Shown in pieces: positions 24,206-36,780 of a DNA stretch of 64,000 bases; position 1 is the first letter of the stretch, and each line of letters starts with the position of its first letter. Made by a program: the position numbers and the translations under genes. The DNA is from Sodiomyces alkalinus F11 (Eukaryota; Ascomycota; Sordariomycetes; Glomerellales; Plectosphaerellaceae): positions 2,784,483 through 2,848,482 of the forward strand of contig NW_021167081.1 of NCBI RefSeq assembly GCF_003711515.1. The letters are read 5' to 3'. Below the pieces are notes generated by a model. The model saw nothing but the letters and a program-made list of their open reading frames with translations. It was not told where the DNA came from and made no database searches.

Positions 24206-24398
24206 TGTTATTTCATAACGAATACTCCTTTCCTTCCCTTATTTCCTTTCCCTTCTTTCCTTTCCTTTCTTATTCTATTGTATTCCCCTTAGCGCTCGCT
24301 ATTTTATTTTATTTTATTCTCTTTAGCGCTCGCTATTCGCTCCCTATCGCCGTTAAAGGACGCCCGCGGGATATAGGGCTTATATCGCCCGGGGTACA
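24206..24398 (-). repeat. LTR of family Y, minus orientation, internally deleted
   Basis: Read on the minus strand it starts TGTACCCCGGGCGATATAAG and ends AATAACA, so it has TG...CA ends. It shares CCCGCGGGCGTCC and the AGCGAATAGCGAGCGCTAA block with 61002-61313. At 193 bases it lacks the middle part. It holds two AGCGCTCGCTATT words, one followed by (ATTTT)n near 24300. The flanking 5-mers do not match, so no target duplication is shown. Confidence 0.6.
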
Positions 24399-24689
24399 TA
24401 CTTAGGGACGTTAGTTTATAGTTAAGTGGATACCGGAAGAAGGTATAAAGGCGTGGGAGCTAATTAACGGATTAACATCTTCAATGTTTAGATAAAGACC
24501 TTAGTTAATCTAAGGATAGCCTTAAGAAGACGGGGGTTCCGAGGGTGCTATAGCCGGGTAATATTAAAAAACTTATATGGTAAACGGAGGAACTAGGACA
24601 CTACTAAGGTATTATAAGGCACGCCGGCGACACGATATAAGATAAACGTTATCGCCGCCCTAGGTAATAGCCAGGGAACGATAGGGAAT

Positions 24690-25855
24690 GATAGGAAATA
24701 GTAAGAACAGAAGGGCTATAACTCATACGTGCCTTCTACTAGCCGCAGTAATAACTATAGTTACTATAACGCTCTACGTAGTGCTAGGAAATGCAATATC
24801 GCTCTTATAGCGTATAGTTTTTATTCTCCTTCTATTCCTACTTACTACTACTGCGATTATTTATATCGCTAAAATAGTTTACTATCGGTTCCTAAATCGT
24901 TTACTATCCTTTCCTAATAGGCTATTAATTATATCTAGAGCGTGCTAAATTATACTAATAAATTACCCCCTTATATTATAGCCTACTATCACTTAGTATA
25001 AGTTAACCCCTTATAAGCTTATCGTCTTATAAGATAATCCAAATTCCCCCCCTATATTCTCCCTAATACTACTAAGATATACCGCGGGCGTATTTATAAC
25101 TCCTATATATTTTATAGTCAGGATCCCGTTATAGTATTAGCCGTTTAAGGATTAAGTTTATCGGGATACGTTTAATAGAGGATTGAGAAATCCTAAGAAA
25201 CCCGGCTCGGGTTGTACGAAGGAAGGCTACTTTAGGGCAGTTACTCTTTATAGTGGAGAGGAGAGACTTAAGAATAGGCTTTCTAATCTCGGCATAAGAT
25301 TTATAGTCTAGAAAGAAATGTACTAAGCTAAGATTAAGGAATACCGTAAATACGCCATAGCCTAAGGCTATAATAATCTAAAGACCCGTAACCTTAGCCG
25401 TATAGTATTTATGCCGTATAACTACCCCTAGCTATACCGTATTATTACTAAGTATAAAGCACGCGAAATTACTCGATATATCCTTTAGCCCGAATCCGCC
25501 CTTAATATTAATAAGGAACTCGCCTTTTAAGAACGACTAACCGAGTTATGTAAGGAGTTTACTATAGCACGCGAAGTAGACGCCCTCCGTAACTACGTAG
25601 GTAAGTTTGTTCAGATACTATAGACCGAGCGAATCTTTAATACGGACTCCCCGGCTATTATATACGGCCCTTACTCTACTATATTTATCGACCTAGAAGC
25701 TAAGGTTAAGGCCGTAAACGCCGTAACCGCCCTGTTATCCGCTAATATCCCCTAAGGTAAAACCCTAAAGAAACTAGCGAGTTTAATAGTTCCTGGCTTG
25801 ATACTCTAGTATATTCAGGACTATATATATCTATCTAAGACTATATACAATATAG
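24690..25855 (+). pseudogene. Unidentified gene relic with N-terminal membrane segments
   Basis: One plus-strand frame near 24720-24960 encodes two very hydrophobic stretches: LLLAAVITIVTITLYVVL, then IVFILLLFLLTTTAIIYIA followed by a basic KIVYYRFLNRLL. A second frame, near 25250-25850, is coherent and helix-rich: LKNRLSNLGIRF, RKYAIA, LTELCKEFTIAREVDALRN, FIDLEAKVKAVNAVTALLS and a terminal YIYLSKTIYNI. Stops are of the RIP type. Whether the two are one gene is not proved. No transposon family is recognised, so it could be a host gene that decayed. Copy B of the giant gypsy begins right after it. Confidence 0.45.
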
Positions 25856-26214
25856 TGTAACCGCGTAGATACGGTGTTAGTGTGGTATTGGTAGCCGGTC
25901 ATATAACTCCCTTTTCGAGGCTGCTGGATCTATATCCTATATATATATTAAGGGATATATATAGGATATCCCCGGCGAGAGACTATTGTTTAATTATCAT
26001 CCTCTTTTATAATTGCTTATTCCACGTTTGAGGTATCTTTACAGTTTAACTTACGTTGCCCTGATAAGAATAGTGATTACCGATCTACTTCTTCGCTAAA
26101 GGTTATAGTAGTGTTAGTTATGTTTTAGTTATATATCGTGGGTTAGCTAGACTAACCTCTTTATCTGATCTTTGTCTTAACGATCTAGTGCCAATACGTC
26201 TTTATCTAGTTATA
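25856..26214 (+). repeat. 5' LTR of giant gypsy copy B
   Basis: 359 bases, TGTAACCGCG...GTTATA. It matches the 3' LTR without obvious gaps, and differences are mainly C/T and G/A. It should carry the promoter. An internal inverted stretch, ATCCTATATATATA / TATATATAGGAT, lies near 25932-25970. Confidence 0.93.
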
Positions 26215-26379
26215 ATATAATACTTAAAGGCGGATTTATTCGGCGTCCCTAAAGTGTTCTAACCCTGATTAGAGTAATAGAGGCATTTAAGGAAGGTTCC
26301 GGCCCTCCTAAACGGACTATTAGTTAACGACCCCTAGAGGATATAAAGATAACGACCGAGGAAGGATTTAACGCTTTAA

Positions 26380-29300
26380 GACTAAGGGGAGATTTACCCT
26401 AATAGATTTAGAAGATGAAATAACTATATAGGTAAGATAGGAAGCACCTTTAGTATTTTTGATTATAAGACCCGCCGCCGCGGAGGTGGTAATTATAGGA
26501 ATATAAGAAACCGATTACATCGCAATAGAGTTAGATTCCGGATATAGAATAGACTTAATAGGGGGCTTATAACCCTTATTACTAATTAAGATAGACTCTC
26601 GCACGATAGCGAAGAAAAGATAAGACCGCTAAGAGTGGCTTACCCAGATTAGGGTAACTAACCCCTAGTAGACCTAATAAAAAGCTAATACTGATTAGAG
26701 GTGCAAAATAACGATACCTTATAAGAGGACCCAGTAGTCTAGTAAAGACCTTTACGGACCCTATAGGTAAGTTATAATACTTTTGTATAAGACTTGGCGT
26801 GTAATATTACTAATATTAATATCCGTATGTATAGCCTTTTTACTAATAGGTAATCATCTAATTATAGGGGGCCTTTTCCTTTAAGGTAAGTTAGAAAAGC
26901 TAGACTCTAAAGATAAATATCACGGAGCGAAATCTAGGACCGCTATTACCCTTTTATTAAAGACTTTATTACTCTTATTAAGATAAGATAATATATGTAT
27001 TAACCTGGCTAGTATCTAGAATACTTATAGGATCTTCTCGCTGGACGATAAGTTTAAAGAACCTTTCCCTAAACGCCCTAACCCTATGATTATTATTCGC
27101 CTACCCCCTCGTAATTATACCTAAAATAGTATAGATACTTAGACTTAGTATCGCGAGCCTAACCCTATTATCGTTATTAGTGATTCCGATAATAAGGCTC
27201 CCTTACCGGCTATTCCCCCTATTCTTACGCCCGCTACTTCTACTACCCCTAATTAGGGGAACCACGATATCGGGGCTATAGACTTACCTCCGCCGGCTCC
27301 TAGGCTAATTACTATATTTACCGCGGCTCTAACCGCTATTTCGATAACTACCCCTAACTCTGCCCCTACGTAGCCTATCTTTACTGCTTAGCCTACCCCT
27401 AGACGTTAGTAGCCCCCTACTACCGCTAAAGACCTAATTAAACTACTATAAGCCCTAACAAGCCGTGACCGAGAAACCACTATCACCGAGGTTATTAAAG
27501 CCTTATCCCCTAGTATTACTACGTTAAGAGTACCCCTAAATCCCTTTACTACTAGTGCTCCCCGTTTTAGTAGTAAGTCCCTATCCACGTTCCTTTAGTA
27601 GTATAATAACTATACTAAGCTTAACCGCCTTAGTAAAGCCGATAAGATTACTTATATTAACCTATACACGGACACGGCAATTCGTCCCGCTATTAAATAC
27701 CTAGTTAAAGAGGTTTAAGCCGCTAAAGGTAATTAGTCTAATCTAGTCGAGAAGCTTATTAAAGAGTACTCTTATCTAGATCCTAACTACTAACTTAACT
27801 TCTTTTACGAGGTTTATTAGCTTCGAGTAAAATATAAGACGTATAAGATTAATAGCGTTTATTAGGTTAGGGACTTACTATAGTAAATTATTATCTCGAA
27901 GGCTAAGGCAGAGCGGGTCTAAGGTATTCTTATCGAGAACTCCGAGCTCTACGGTATCGTCCTTACCATTCTGTATAGGGATATCTATATATTTATCGCT
28001 AATAAGCTTAAGATCCGAGGCACCGACTTAAGAAAGATAGTCAGGAGTTATAGGCTATTTTCGGACTTACTACGCGAGTAGTCTACGGATATCTAGGAAG
28101 TACAGGATAAGCCTATAGATAGGGATGCTATACTAAGTATAGCTAAATCTGATTAGCCTAATAGTACCGTTTTCTAGCCCACGATCTTAAGGCGGCCTAT
28201 TATAGTCTAGGAGTCTATAGCTTTATAATCGGATATAGATAAGCTGGCCGACCTCCTCGAGAAATATACCATTTCCCTTATCTATAATAGAGCTAAAGGC
28301 GTTAAGGGTATTACTGCCTAAGTGCTTACCCTATCTAAGAAGATAGGCACGGAAAAGGTCTAAGCCCTCCTCGCTATAAAGTCTAATCTAAAGAACGCCT
28401 TTTACACTATTCTTAAGCACGCCCCTTAGCCTACGATACCTGCTTTAGTATACTTCGCTACCCCTAATTAGGCTAATAGTACCGCTTACTAGCCTAATAA
28501 CACTTAGTATACCAAGGAGATCTATTATAGAGGACCCCGCCCTGGATATAATAACCGATATAACGATGACCGCCCGACCTAGTAACACGATAACCGCCTA
28601 GGATAGTAGAGAGGTGCCTAGAATAACGGCTAGCCCCTACTAGCTTACTACTACTACTACGGCTAAGAAGGGTATAGTAGAGATAATTACCCTATCCTAA
28701 TCTATAATAGCGCCTATAACCTAGTTAAGTGGTAGTTCCCCGAATATATAGTAATAAATTAGACCGGTACCTGAGTAGCTTACCTAAAGAGTAAGCTACG
28801 GGTTAACGAGTACTAGCTATACCGACGCCTTATACCATATTAGCTAGCCACTAAGCTTTATAGCCGATTTAAGGAGCTCGTAGACCTTTATATTAAGACC
28901 TTCTAGCCCGTTACCCTCCCCTATAAGACTAAAAAGACTAATAGGCTTACTATTAAGTACGTAGTTAAGTAAGTATAGAAGTAGTAGGCCGATTAGGGTG
29001 ATCAGGCTAACTAAGCCATTTAAGCCTTAAGCGTTATTAAGGTTACGGGATCTATTAATTTTATTACTACTAGAGTATACACTACGTCTATATCTTAACA
29101 CACTTTAACCGACCCTTAGGACCCTCTTCGTACTACTAAAAGCGGGAGAATTAGTCAACCCACGCTAAAAGTAGCTAGTTCCCCTGATTAGGCTATTTAA
29201 TAAGCCCTATCGACACTGGAAAGCTCCTAAAGAGTTATAGAAATAGTTAATAACGCGAATATAGAAGACGGACTAGCCCCTAAATTGATAGCCCCTATAT

Positions 29301-32300
29301 CTAAACCCGTTACTACTATAATTACTACCCGGCCTGCCCCGCGGGCCTTAGCTTAAAAAGATACCCTTTATTTATTTAACTAGGAGGCCGTTATATAAAA
29401 GGTCCGCGGGAAGAGCCTAAAACACCTTTTAAGGATAGAGGTTAAGATTCCTATAGTTTACCTCCTCTTTACTAATAAAGCTATCCTCGCGGACTACGAG
29501 GAGATATTATAGTTAATCGGTAGCTAAGTAAAGCCTTATACAGTTATCTGCTTAACCCCTAAAAAGGCCTTTTTTATAGACTCCTTACCCCTTAAACCCG
29601 AACGCCCTATATAGTTTACGAATACTATAACTATAGCCCCTACGCCTAATAATACCCTATCTATCACGCCCGCGCCGATAATTAATAAACTAAAGCCTCC
29701 TACTATTTACGCTAAGTATATAATATTACGGGTTAGCCTAACTTAGCGAATAGCTAAGGCCTACCCTATAAAAGATCGTTTCTATATAGTTATCGATATA
29801 AGAGCCGTCTTTAATACTATACGGCTAGACCTTATAGAGAAGCTAGGATTACGGGGCTATATAGGGGAAAGTAATATTATAATTAAAGGAATTAACGATA
29901 TAGATAGGCTAAACTATATAGGCTATCTAGAAGAGTACCTTTAGGTCGGGGACTATCACGGGAAGGTGTATTTTATAGTGATTAAGAGGATAGAACCCTG
30001 GATACTCCTTAGCCCATTATTATTACTTAATAGTCACGCCTGTTTTACCTATAAGGAAAGATAAATCGATATAGATTTTACCCATAGTAATACCCGTAAT
30101 ATTATCCTTATCGCTAGTAGGGAATAACTCGATAACCGCCCTTATAGATAGAGCTAGCCTAAGTTTAAAAAGGAGGAGAAACGCTAAGAGGAGGAGGATT
30201 TAATCGATTAGAGTATCGGATAATAGAGGGAGGATAGCGTCCCTTATAGTTAGTCCGGGGCTATTACCTTAATATTAAGTAACGATAGGATTAATAGTTC
30301 GCCCAATTAGGGGGTAAAAGAGGAGGAGGAGATAAAGGAGGAGAAGGAGAAAGGCGATAGCGATATTTTCTTGTATTTAGATAATAAGGATACTATTACT
30401 TTAATCGTTTTCCTCTTTACGGAGGAGGTAAAGCCCTTAATATAGAGAATTTATATAGCCTTAAGGGCGATACCACGAAATTAGGGCTAATAATATAAAA
30501 GGTATATCGCGGAGGCTCCGTATATAATAACTACGACTATATAATAATAACTAATTTATAGTAACCACTTATCCTTTTTACCTTTTCTATACTACTATTA
30601 GCCTAATTACCCTAATAGCCTTTTAGTCTTATAATTTCAGAAGAACCCGACGATATAGGATAATTCCTAGATAAAAGCGCTTAAGGCTTTAAAGAAAGAG
30701 GAGGATAATATTGCTAGTATAGCCGCGGTTACGATAAAGAGGCTATAGTAGCTAAAGAGGAGGAAATCCCAGGATCTTATTAAAGAAGTATACTATCCCC
30801 CTAATCCCGGAGGCGTCTTTACTATATAGAAGCCTAAGGCTCTTAAGGTTTACCCTCTTAACGATATTCTGTCTAATAGAAATATCCCTAATAAAGACCC
30901 CTACTTGAAGAAGAATATCCTTATACAAATTAATGAGGAAGACTAGGAGCTAGAAGATAAGCGGTTTCTTAGCCTAATTATACTAAAGTTTTCTAAAATT
31001 ATACCTTATTCGCGCCTTATACCCGAAAGACTTAACGCTATCTTAAAGACCGTTAACTACTTAACCCTTAAGGAATAGGAGCTCCTGATAAAAATCCCCC
31101 TAAACCGCGAAGTAGCTATTACGTGGAATTAGACTAAATACGGCCGCCTTAATAAATAAGTGGCCCCTTTATAGAAGATTCGGGCGGTCCCTTATAAGGC
31201 GTAGTAGGCGAAGGAGATCCATATCCTTAAGGCTCTAGAGTCTATAGTCGTGTAGATAATAAAGGACCGCCTTAAAAAAGGTATAATCGAGGAGAGCTAT
31301 GTAGGCTACTATAACCCCTGGTTCCTAGTTAAGAAAAAGGACGGTAATATACGACTTATTAACTCGGGTACTAAGATTATCGTAGTAACCCTTTAAGATA
31401 CCTTTATACCGCCTAGGGCCGATAAGTTCTCCGAGGATTTCGCTATATATAAGCTTATATCCCTCTTAGACCTTTTCTCCGGCTATGATTACTTAACGAG
31501 GAGTCTTAAGATCTAACCACCTTTACGACTATTACTAGACTTTTTAGGATATATACCCTTCCTTAGGGGGCTACTAGTTTAATAGCCTAGTTTATACGTA
31601 TTATAACCTATATCCTTTACGACCTTATTCCCTAGTATTATAGACTCTTTATTAATGATATTATAGTGAAAGAACTAATAACCACCTACGAGGATACCCT
31701 AATTAGGCCTAGAATCCGCCGTTTTATAGCCGAGTATATCGTTAATATTAATAAAGTGCTTTTTAACATGGAGCTAGCTAGAGGTATTATCGTAGGTATT
31801 AAAAGCTAGTAGTATTAGAAAGCAGCTATTATCGTGGGCTATATCTACGGTACTAATAGTTATTCCCCTAAGTAGGCTAAGATCGTAAAGGTCTAAGAGT
31901 AGGAAAGGTATAGTATAGTCTTTAATATTTATTTATTCCTTAGTCTTACTACGTTTGATCGAGTCTAGATTTATCAGTTCGCTATTATTACTAGACCTCT
32001 AACGGACCTGCTAAGGAAGAATACTGCCTTTAAGTAGGAGGAGCCTTAATAATACGCTATAGACGCCCTTAAGAAAGTCCTTATTACTGCCCCTATCCTG
32101 ATTACTATTTAGTACGACGAAGAAGTAGGAGTTATCTACGTTATCGTTAACGCTAGTACGGATAGATAAAGGGGAATCCTTAGTTAGTTTATTAAGGATA
32201 AAAGAGCTATAGCATAGTACGAAAGCGGTCGCTAATCCCCTACGGAGAGGGTTTATAATACTAGTAAGCTAGAGCTAAGGGGAGTCCTAAAGACCTTTTA

Positions 32301-34301
32301 GCGCCTACGTAACTACCTTTATAGGGTTTACTTTATCCTTGAGACCGATACCTAAGCCCTCCTATCCTAGTTAAAAGGATCTATTACTAATCTCCTTAGT
32401 ACCCTAACTACCCGATAGTTCGCCTGGATCCGGCTTTTCGACTTCGACGTTAAATATATTAAAGGATCTAAGAATACTATAGCCGATAGACTCTCCCGGA
32501 TACCCGGAAAACCCTTTAATTAGACTAACGACTATAGTAAGAGAGACCTAAACGATTTCGTGGATAATAGAATCATCTTTATAGAAGCCGAGAAGTAATT
32601 TAACGACCCTGCCCTAGCTAACGATATCCTCGATAAGGACCTTACCTAGAGTTAGTTTTCCCGATAAGTAGCTACCTTTTTAACGACCTTTCGCGTGCCT
32701 AAAGGAATAGATCCTAATGAAGCCCGTAGAGTTAAAGATAGGGCCACCCGTGTATTCCTTAAGAATAGACTATTATAGACCCGAGTAACTAAGGCCGATT
32801 CGACCCCTAAACGCTAGATAGACGATAAGGATACTTAGGTTAACCTAATTAGGAGAGCCTACGATAAATCCAGATACTAAGGAAGGTAAGGGACTTATTA
32901 TCGCCTCGCCGCTAACTACTTCTAGGATAGTATCTATAAGAGTGTTTAGAGGTTTATTAAGTCCTGTTCCGAATACTAGGCCCGCTATAGCCGTTCTTAG
33001 GAGGATCCCCTAATCTTAATAAGCCTACCCGAAACCGCCCTCCCTTTTACCTGGGTTAGTCTAAACGTTTAATATCGTTAAGGGTAGTATCTTATAAAGG
33101 CTCGCTATATATTTATAGGTTAGGTCGAGGCTTAACTGCCAAAGAAGAATACGTCTAAGGCCATTACCTTATTTCTATGGGAAGATATAATCTATAAGAA
33201 TAGGCTTTATATAATCCTCCTTATAGATAGAGGTCCTAAGAATAAGGGTTATATAATTAAGCTAAACCGTTATTATAGGACTACTCGAAAGCTTACCTCG
33301 GCGTATTACCCCCGCGCTAATAGCCTTAATAAGGTTAGATATAAGGCTATTACCTACACTCTATTTATCTAGTCAAAGCTTTACCCTAAAGCCTCTTATA
33401 AGATCCTCCTATTAGTCTTTTTCGCTAACTATATAATAGTAAGAGCTTTTACTGGCTATACTCCTTTTTTCCTTCTACACGGCTATAAGGCTATTACCCC
33501 GATTGGGACGACCTGCCTAACCTTGAGAGTACTAGACTAGGGCCGCGTTCAAACCCTAAGAATAAGATAATACTTCGGTTAAGGGCTTTTACTTAGATTA
33601 ATACCGATTAACGTGCTACTATTACTATAATCACTAAATAATAAGGGCGACGGATAGCCTATATTAACGCTAGCCGTGCCCGGGTACTCTATAAATAAAG
33701 GCTATAAGTTAAGGATCTTATACTAGTTTACGATACTAAGAAAGCTATCTATATAAGCCGTAAGGCTAAGCTTAACTACCGATAGAATAGCCTATATTAT
33801 ATCCAGAAGGCTAATCACGATAATAAGTCCTTTATCCTTAAGACTCTTACTAGGGAAGAACTAAAAGGGGTTACTTTTACCGCTAACCGCTTAAAGAAGT
33901 TTGTCTAAAACGACGATAGGCACTAGGAGTATAAGGACTAGACTATACTTAAATAAGACTATAGCGAGGAGCTTAAGAGTACGTATCCTGCTTAAGGAGC
34001 GCTTATTACCGAAGAAATCACCGATATACCCTTTTTACCTAGCAAGGACCCTAAGGAAGATACTAAGGCCGAGGATAATATTAGTTCCCCTAATTATACT
34101 ATTAACGGTCTTTTACGCCGCTCCGAGAGACTAAGAGAGTTATTAAGGCAGTATTATAAGAAGCTAGAGGAAGAGTTAAAAAAGTTGAGGGCGTCTAGTA
34201 CTATTAATGTATAGATTCTATAGCGCCTAGATTTTAACCCGACTAAGTACGAGGATTATACTAGTAAGCTATATTTTATTCCTTATTATCACTTTCCCTG
34301 A
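26380..34301 (+). pseudogene. Gag-pol polyprotein relic of giant gypsy copy B
   Basis: Gag through the start of reverse transcriptase lies in one reading frame: the knuckle at 28649-28690, the protease at 29795 and the GIIEESY motif at 31280 all share the same phase. The CCHC knuckle reads YYYYG*EGYSRDNY, with every Cys and His now Tyr. Protease is DIRA for DTGA at 29795-29806. Reverse transcriptase has FLVKKKDGNIRLIN and the box FINDIIVK at 31648-31671. RNase H lies near 32130-32510. Integrase has a Cys-rich finger near 32935-33000, the core to about 33560 and a tail near 33690-33900. A 7-base deletion near 31493, compared with copy A, shifts the frame. The stop TGA at 34299-34301 is shared with copy A. 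The gag start is not resolved. Confidence 0.9.
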
Positions 34302-34720
34302 TTTCCTTTATTTTTAAAGCCTATACTCGCTAGGAGGCTAGCGTATAGTCTTAAGGCCGAGGGTAAATAGAGCTAAGTCTTTTATCCACCTAGAGTCGTG
34401 ATCTACGCTAGTATAAAGGGCGTAAGCCTATATATAATATTCCTAACCACTACTCTAGTCCGTTTCTTTCTTAAACTTTTACCTTTATTACCCTAATCAG
34501 AAGCACTATAAACCTATCTAGACTTATTTCCCTAACTAGAAGACTTTTCCCTATATTTATTATTTATTATATTTATAAGTAAGCCTAACTATATAGACGT
34601 TATAGGAATATACTATATATACTCTTTTCTATAATAAGTATAGGTTTCTTTGATTATAATTTCGAATTCTTTACTTCTATTCCCCTAATCACCGTATAAT
34701 TTATCGGACCTAAGCTAAAT
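34302..34720 (+). other. Spacer between gag-pol and X1 (copy B)
   Basis: Aligns with 3381-3800 of copy A. No gene seen. Confidence 0.5.
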
Positions 34721-35440
34721 TACACCTAGTTTAATATAAGCTACCTATTCTACAGAAAGGAGTTATAATCGGGAATAACTAGTATAGAGACGGTTACTAA
34801 AGGTATAATATAATTAAAAGAAATACCGTTAAAGGCTAGAAGCCGTAAACCGTAAATCCCTCCTTTACTAACCCTGGTACTAGTAACTTATTAAGTTATT
34901 ACGTTAATCTTAAAGGCCGATTTTAGAAGTATAAAAGCCCTCCCCTTCCTACTACATAAAGCCCCTTTTCCTAATCGCTATTACTAATCGCTTTCCCTAT
35001 TACTAATATTATACCTATATTCCCCTAACTATACCTATATATACTGGCCTTAAACCTATTGTACGTAAGTTCCTTATCCGGAAAGAAAAGACTAATACTA
35101 TACCTACCACTGAAAGAGTAAGTTTAAGATACTAAGTTAATAGCGTTAAGAGCCCCGCTAGAAAAACCCCTAAAAAAGAAAAACGTACTATCACGACGAC
35201 GACAGCGATAATAATAATAAAGACCGAAAAATCCGGGGAATCCCTATTTTCGTTAGCCTAATTAAGCGATTACCGGCCGCTACCCGTGAATTTAATTCTT
35301 TTTATAAGGGCTTTATTAGGTCTATAGAGTCTACTCGTGTAAAGTAAAAAACAGATTATTATAAAGAGAAGGAAAAAGAGAAGAAGATAAGCCACAAAGA
35401 AGACCTCCTTTTATACCTTTTCCCCCCTACCCTTACTACC
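34720..35440 (+). pseudogene. Accessory gene X1, basic protein (copy B)
   Basis: Counterpart of 3800-4560. Shared blocks are LPIL, NPSFTNPGTSN, LKPIVRKFLIRKEKTNTIP, VKSPARKTPKKEK, then IFVSLIKRLPAAT and YYKEKEKEKK. A one-base difference near 34918 shifts the frame compared with copy A. The central basic blocks are kept in both copies. The protein would be roughly 230-250 residues. The family is unknown; a chromatin or nuclear role is suggested only by the KSPARKTP-like basic stretch. Confidence 0.6.
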
Positions 35441-35599
35441 TATTCCCCTAATAGGATATATTACGAAGTTCTCGTAAAAAGAGTAAAAGCCCTGGTTACT
35501 AGGGAATATCGCTTCTTAGAAATCCCGTTTATCTATTAGAGTTATATTATCTAGATAATTAATTATCTAATTCCCTTTCCTATAAGCCACCTAGTAAAC

Positions 35600-36780
35600 C
35601 ACGTACCTATCCTTACTACCTATTCGCCCAATTATAAAACACCCTATTAAGTAAGTAACTGAGTTTCTGGGTTAGGGTCGCTTTTATAGTTACCTTCCTC
35701 CGGGTCGTACTTCTCGGAAACCCGGCGCTAGATATAAGCCCCCTTAGGGAGCGGAATAGTCTAGTAGATAATTATTTCCTTTTAGTTAGGCACCTCCTTA
35801 GCCTTACGAATAATATTGTAATACCCGTCTATAGTCTTCCTATATCGAGCTAGGAGCACTAGGATAAGTCTAAGTAAGCTATTATAAGCTTTAAGAGTTT
35901 TACCGGTATAAGCCTAGCGTATCTAGCGAGCGATTTCGTAGCCTATAGCGGTTATATTAACTAGGAAGACGCCGGTCCGAGGCGAGTAGATTAGGTGCCG
36001 TTTATTATTATATAAGGACTAAAGTAGCACTAAGCTATCCTTAAGGAGGAGATTATAGTATTTAAAGCCGGGGTAATTATTTTCGGGCTAGCTAATCTTA
36101 TACTTAGCCTACTAGAACTCCTTACGAAGGCTATTATCCCGGAACGTGTAAGCAGACTTATAGAATAAATAGTTAGCGTAGTCGGGGAAGCGTGGATTCT
36201 ACGGCAGGGAAACGCACTTATATAATAAGTACGTGATCTTATTATTAACCCGATCTATTATAGCTATCTAGTATTCTTCGTAATACTAAGAGGGCACCTT
36301 CTTAACTACGCTATATACCTATATAATAAATACTTTAGCGGCGTAAGGCCTTATCACGATCTTTATAATATACTCTCTCTAGGGACCTATAAGGTCCTTA
36401 GCTATAAAGATATAATAACGGAATAAAGGCGTTTTAAAAAAGTCGCGTATCTCCCTAAATAAAGCCTATTCTATATCCCGGTCAGCGATATTTAATAAGG
36501 TATCCTAAAACCGGTTCGTAATAATAAGCCGGGTATCTAAATCGACGACCGAAGATAGGAGGTCGAGCTTAACGTATGAAACGCCGCCCTTACTAGGCAC
36601 TTCGAACTAACTAATATAGGTATTAACCTTAGCACCGAAGTTAGTATCCCCTAATTAGGGTACCTATAAAAAATAAGGAAGGAAAACTTATAGTTATATC
36701 TATACGCGTTACCTAAACGTTATACTTATTAGGAGTACCCTTTATTACACGCGTCTGAGGCTAAATCAATAGAATAGGCT
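35600..36780 (-). pseudogene. Accessory gene X2, antisense protein of unknown family (copy B)
   Basis: On the minus strand the frame reads from about 36660 down: NFGAKVNTYIS, SKGGVSYVKLDLLSS, TPLFRYYIFIAKDLIGP, KVFII*VYSVVKKVPS, YYEEY*IAIIDRVNNKITY, RFPDYANYLFYKSAYTFRD, PGFKYYNLLLKDSLVLL, VFLVNITAIGYEIARQIR, LLRLILVLLARYRKTIDGYY and GAYI*RR. Stops fit Gln or Trp. Over 300 residues can be followed without a frameshift. The same order occurs in copy A. It lies between X1 and X3 and is divergent from X3. No family is recognised; I looked for polymerase, helicase, methyltransferase and chromodomain motifs by eye and saw none. Confidence 0.7.

Noticed and set aside
27406..27588. Open minus-strand frame of 60 codons
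   Set aside because: Antisense to the gag relic of giant copy B.
28990..29010. TTAGGG words as telomere repeats
   Set aside because: Only isolated single units occur; none is in tandem.
33901..34134. Open plus-strand frame of 77 codons, basic
   Set aside because: A different frame over the end of pol, whose conserved frame matches copy A.
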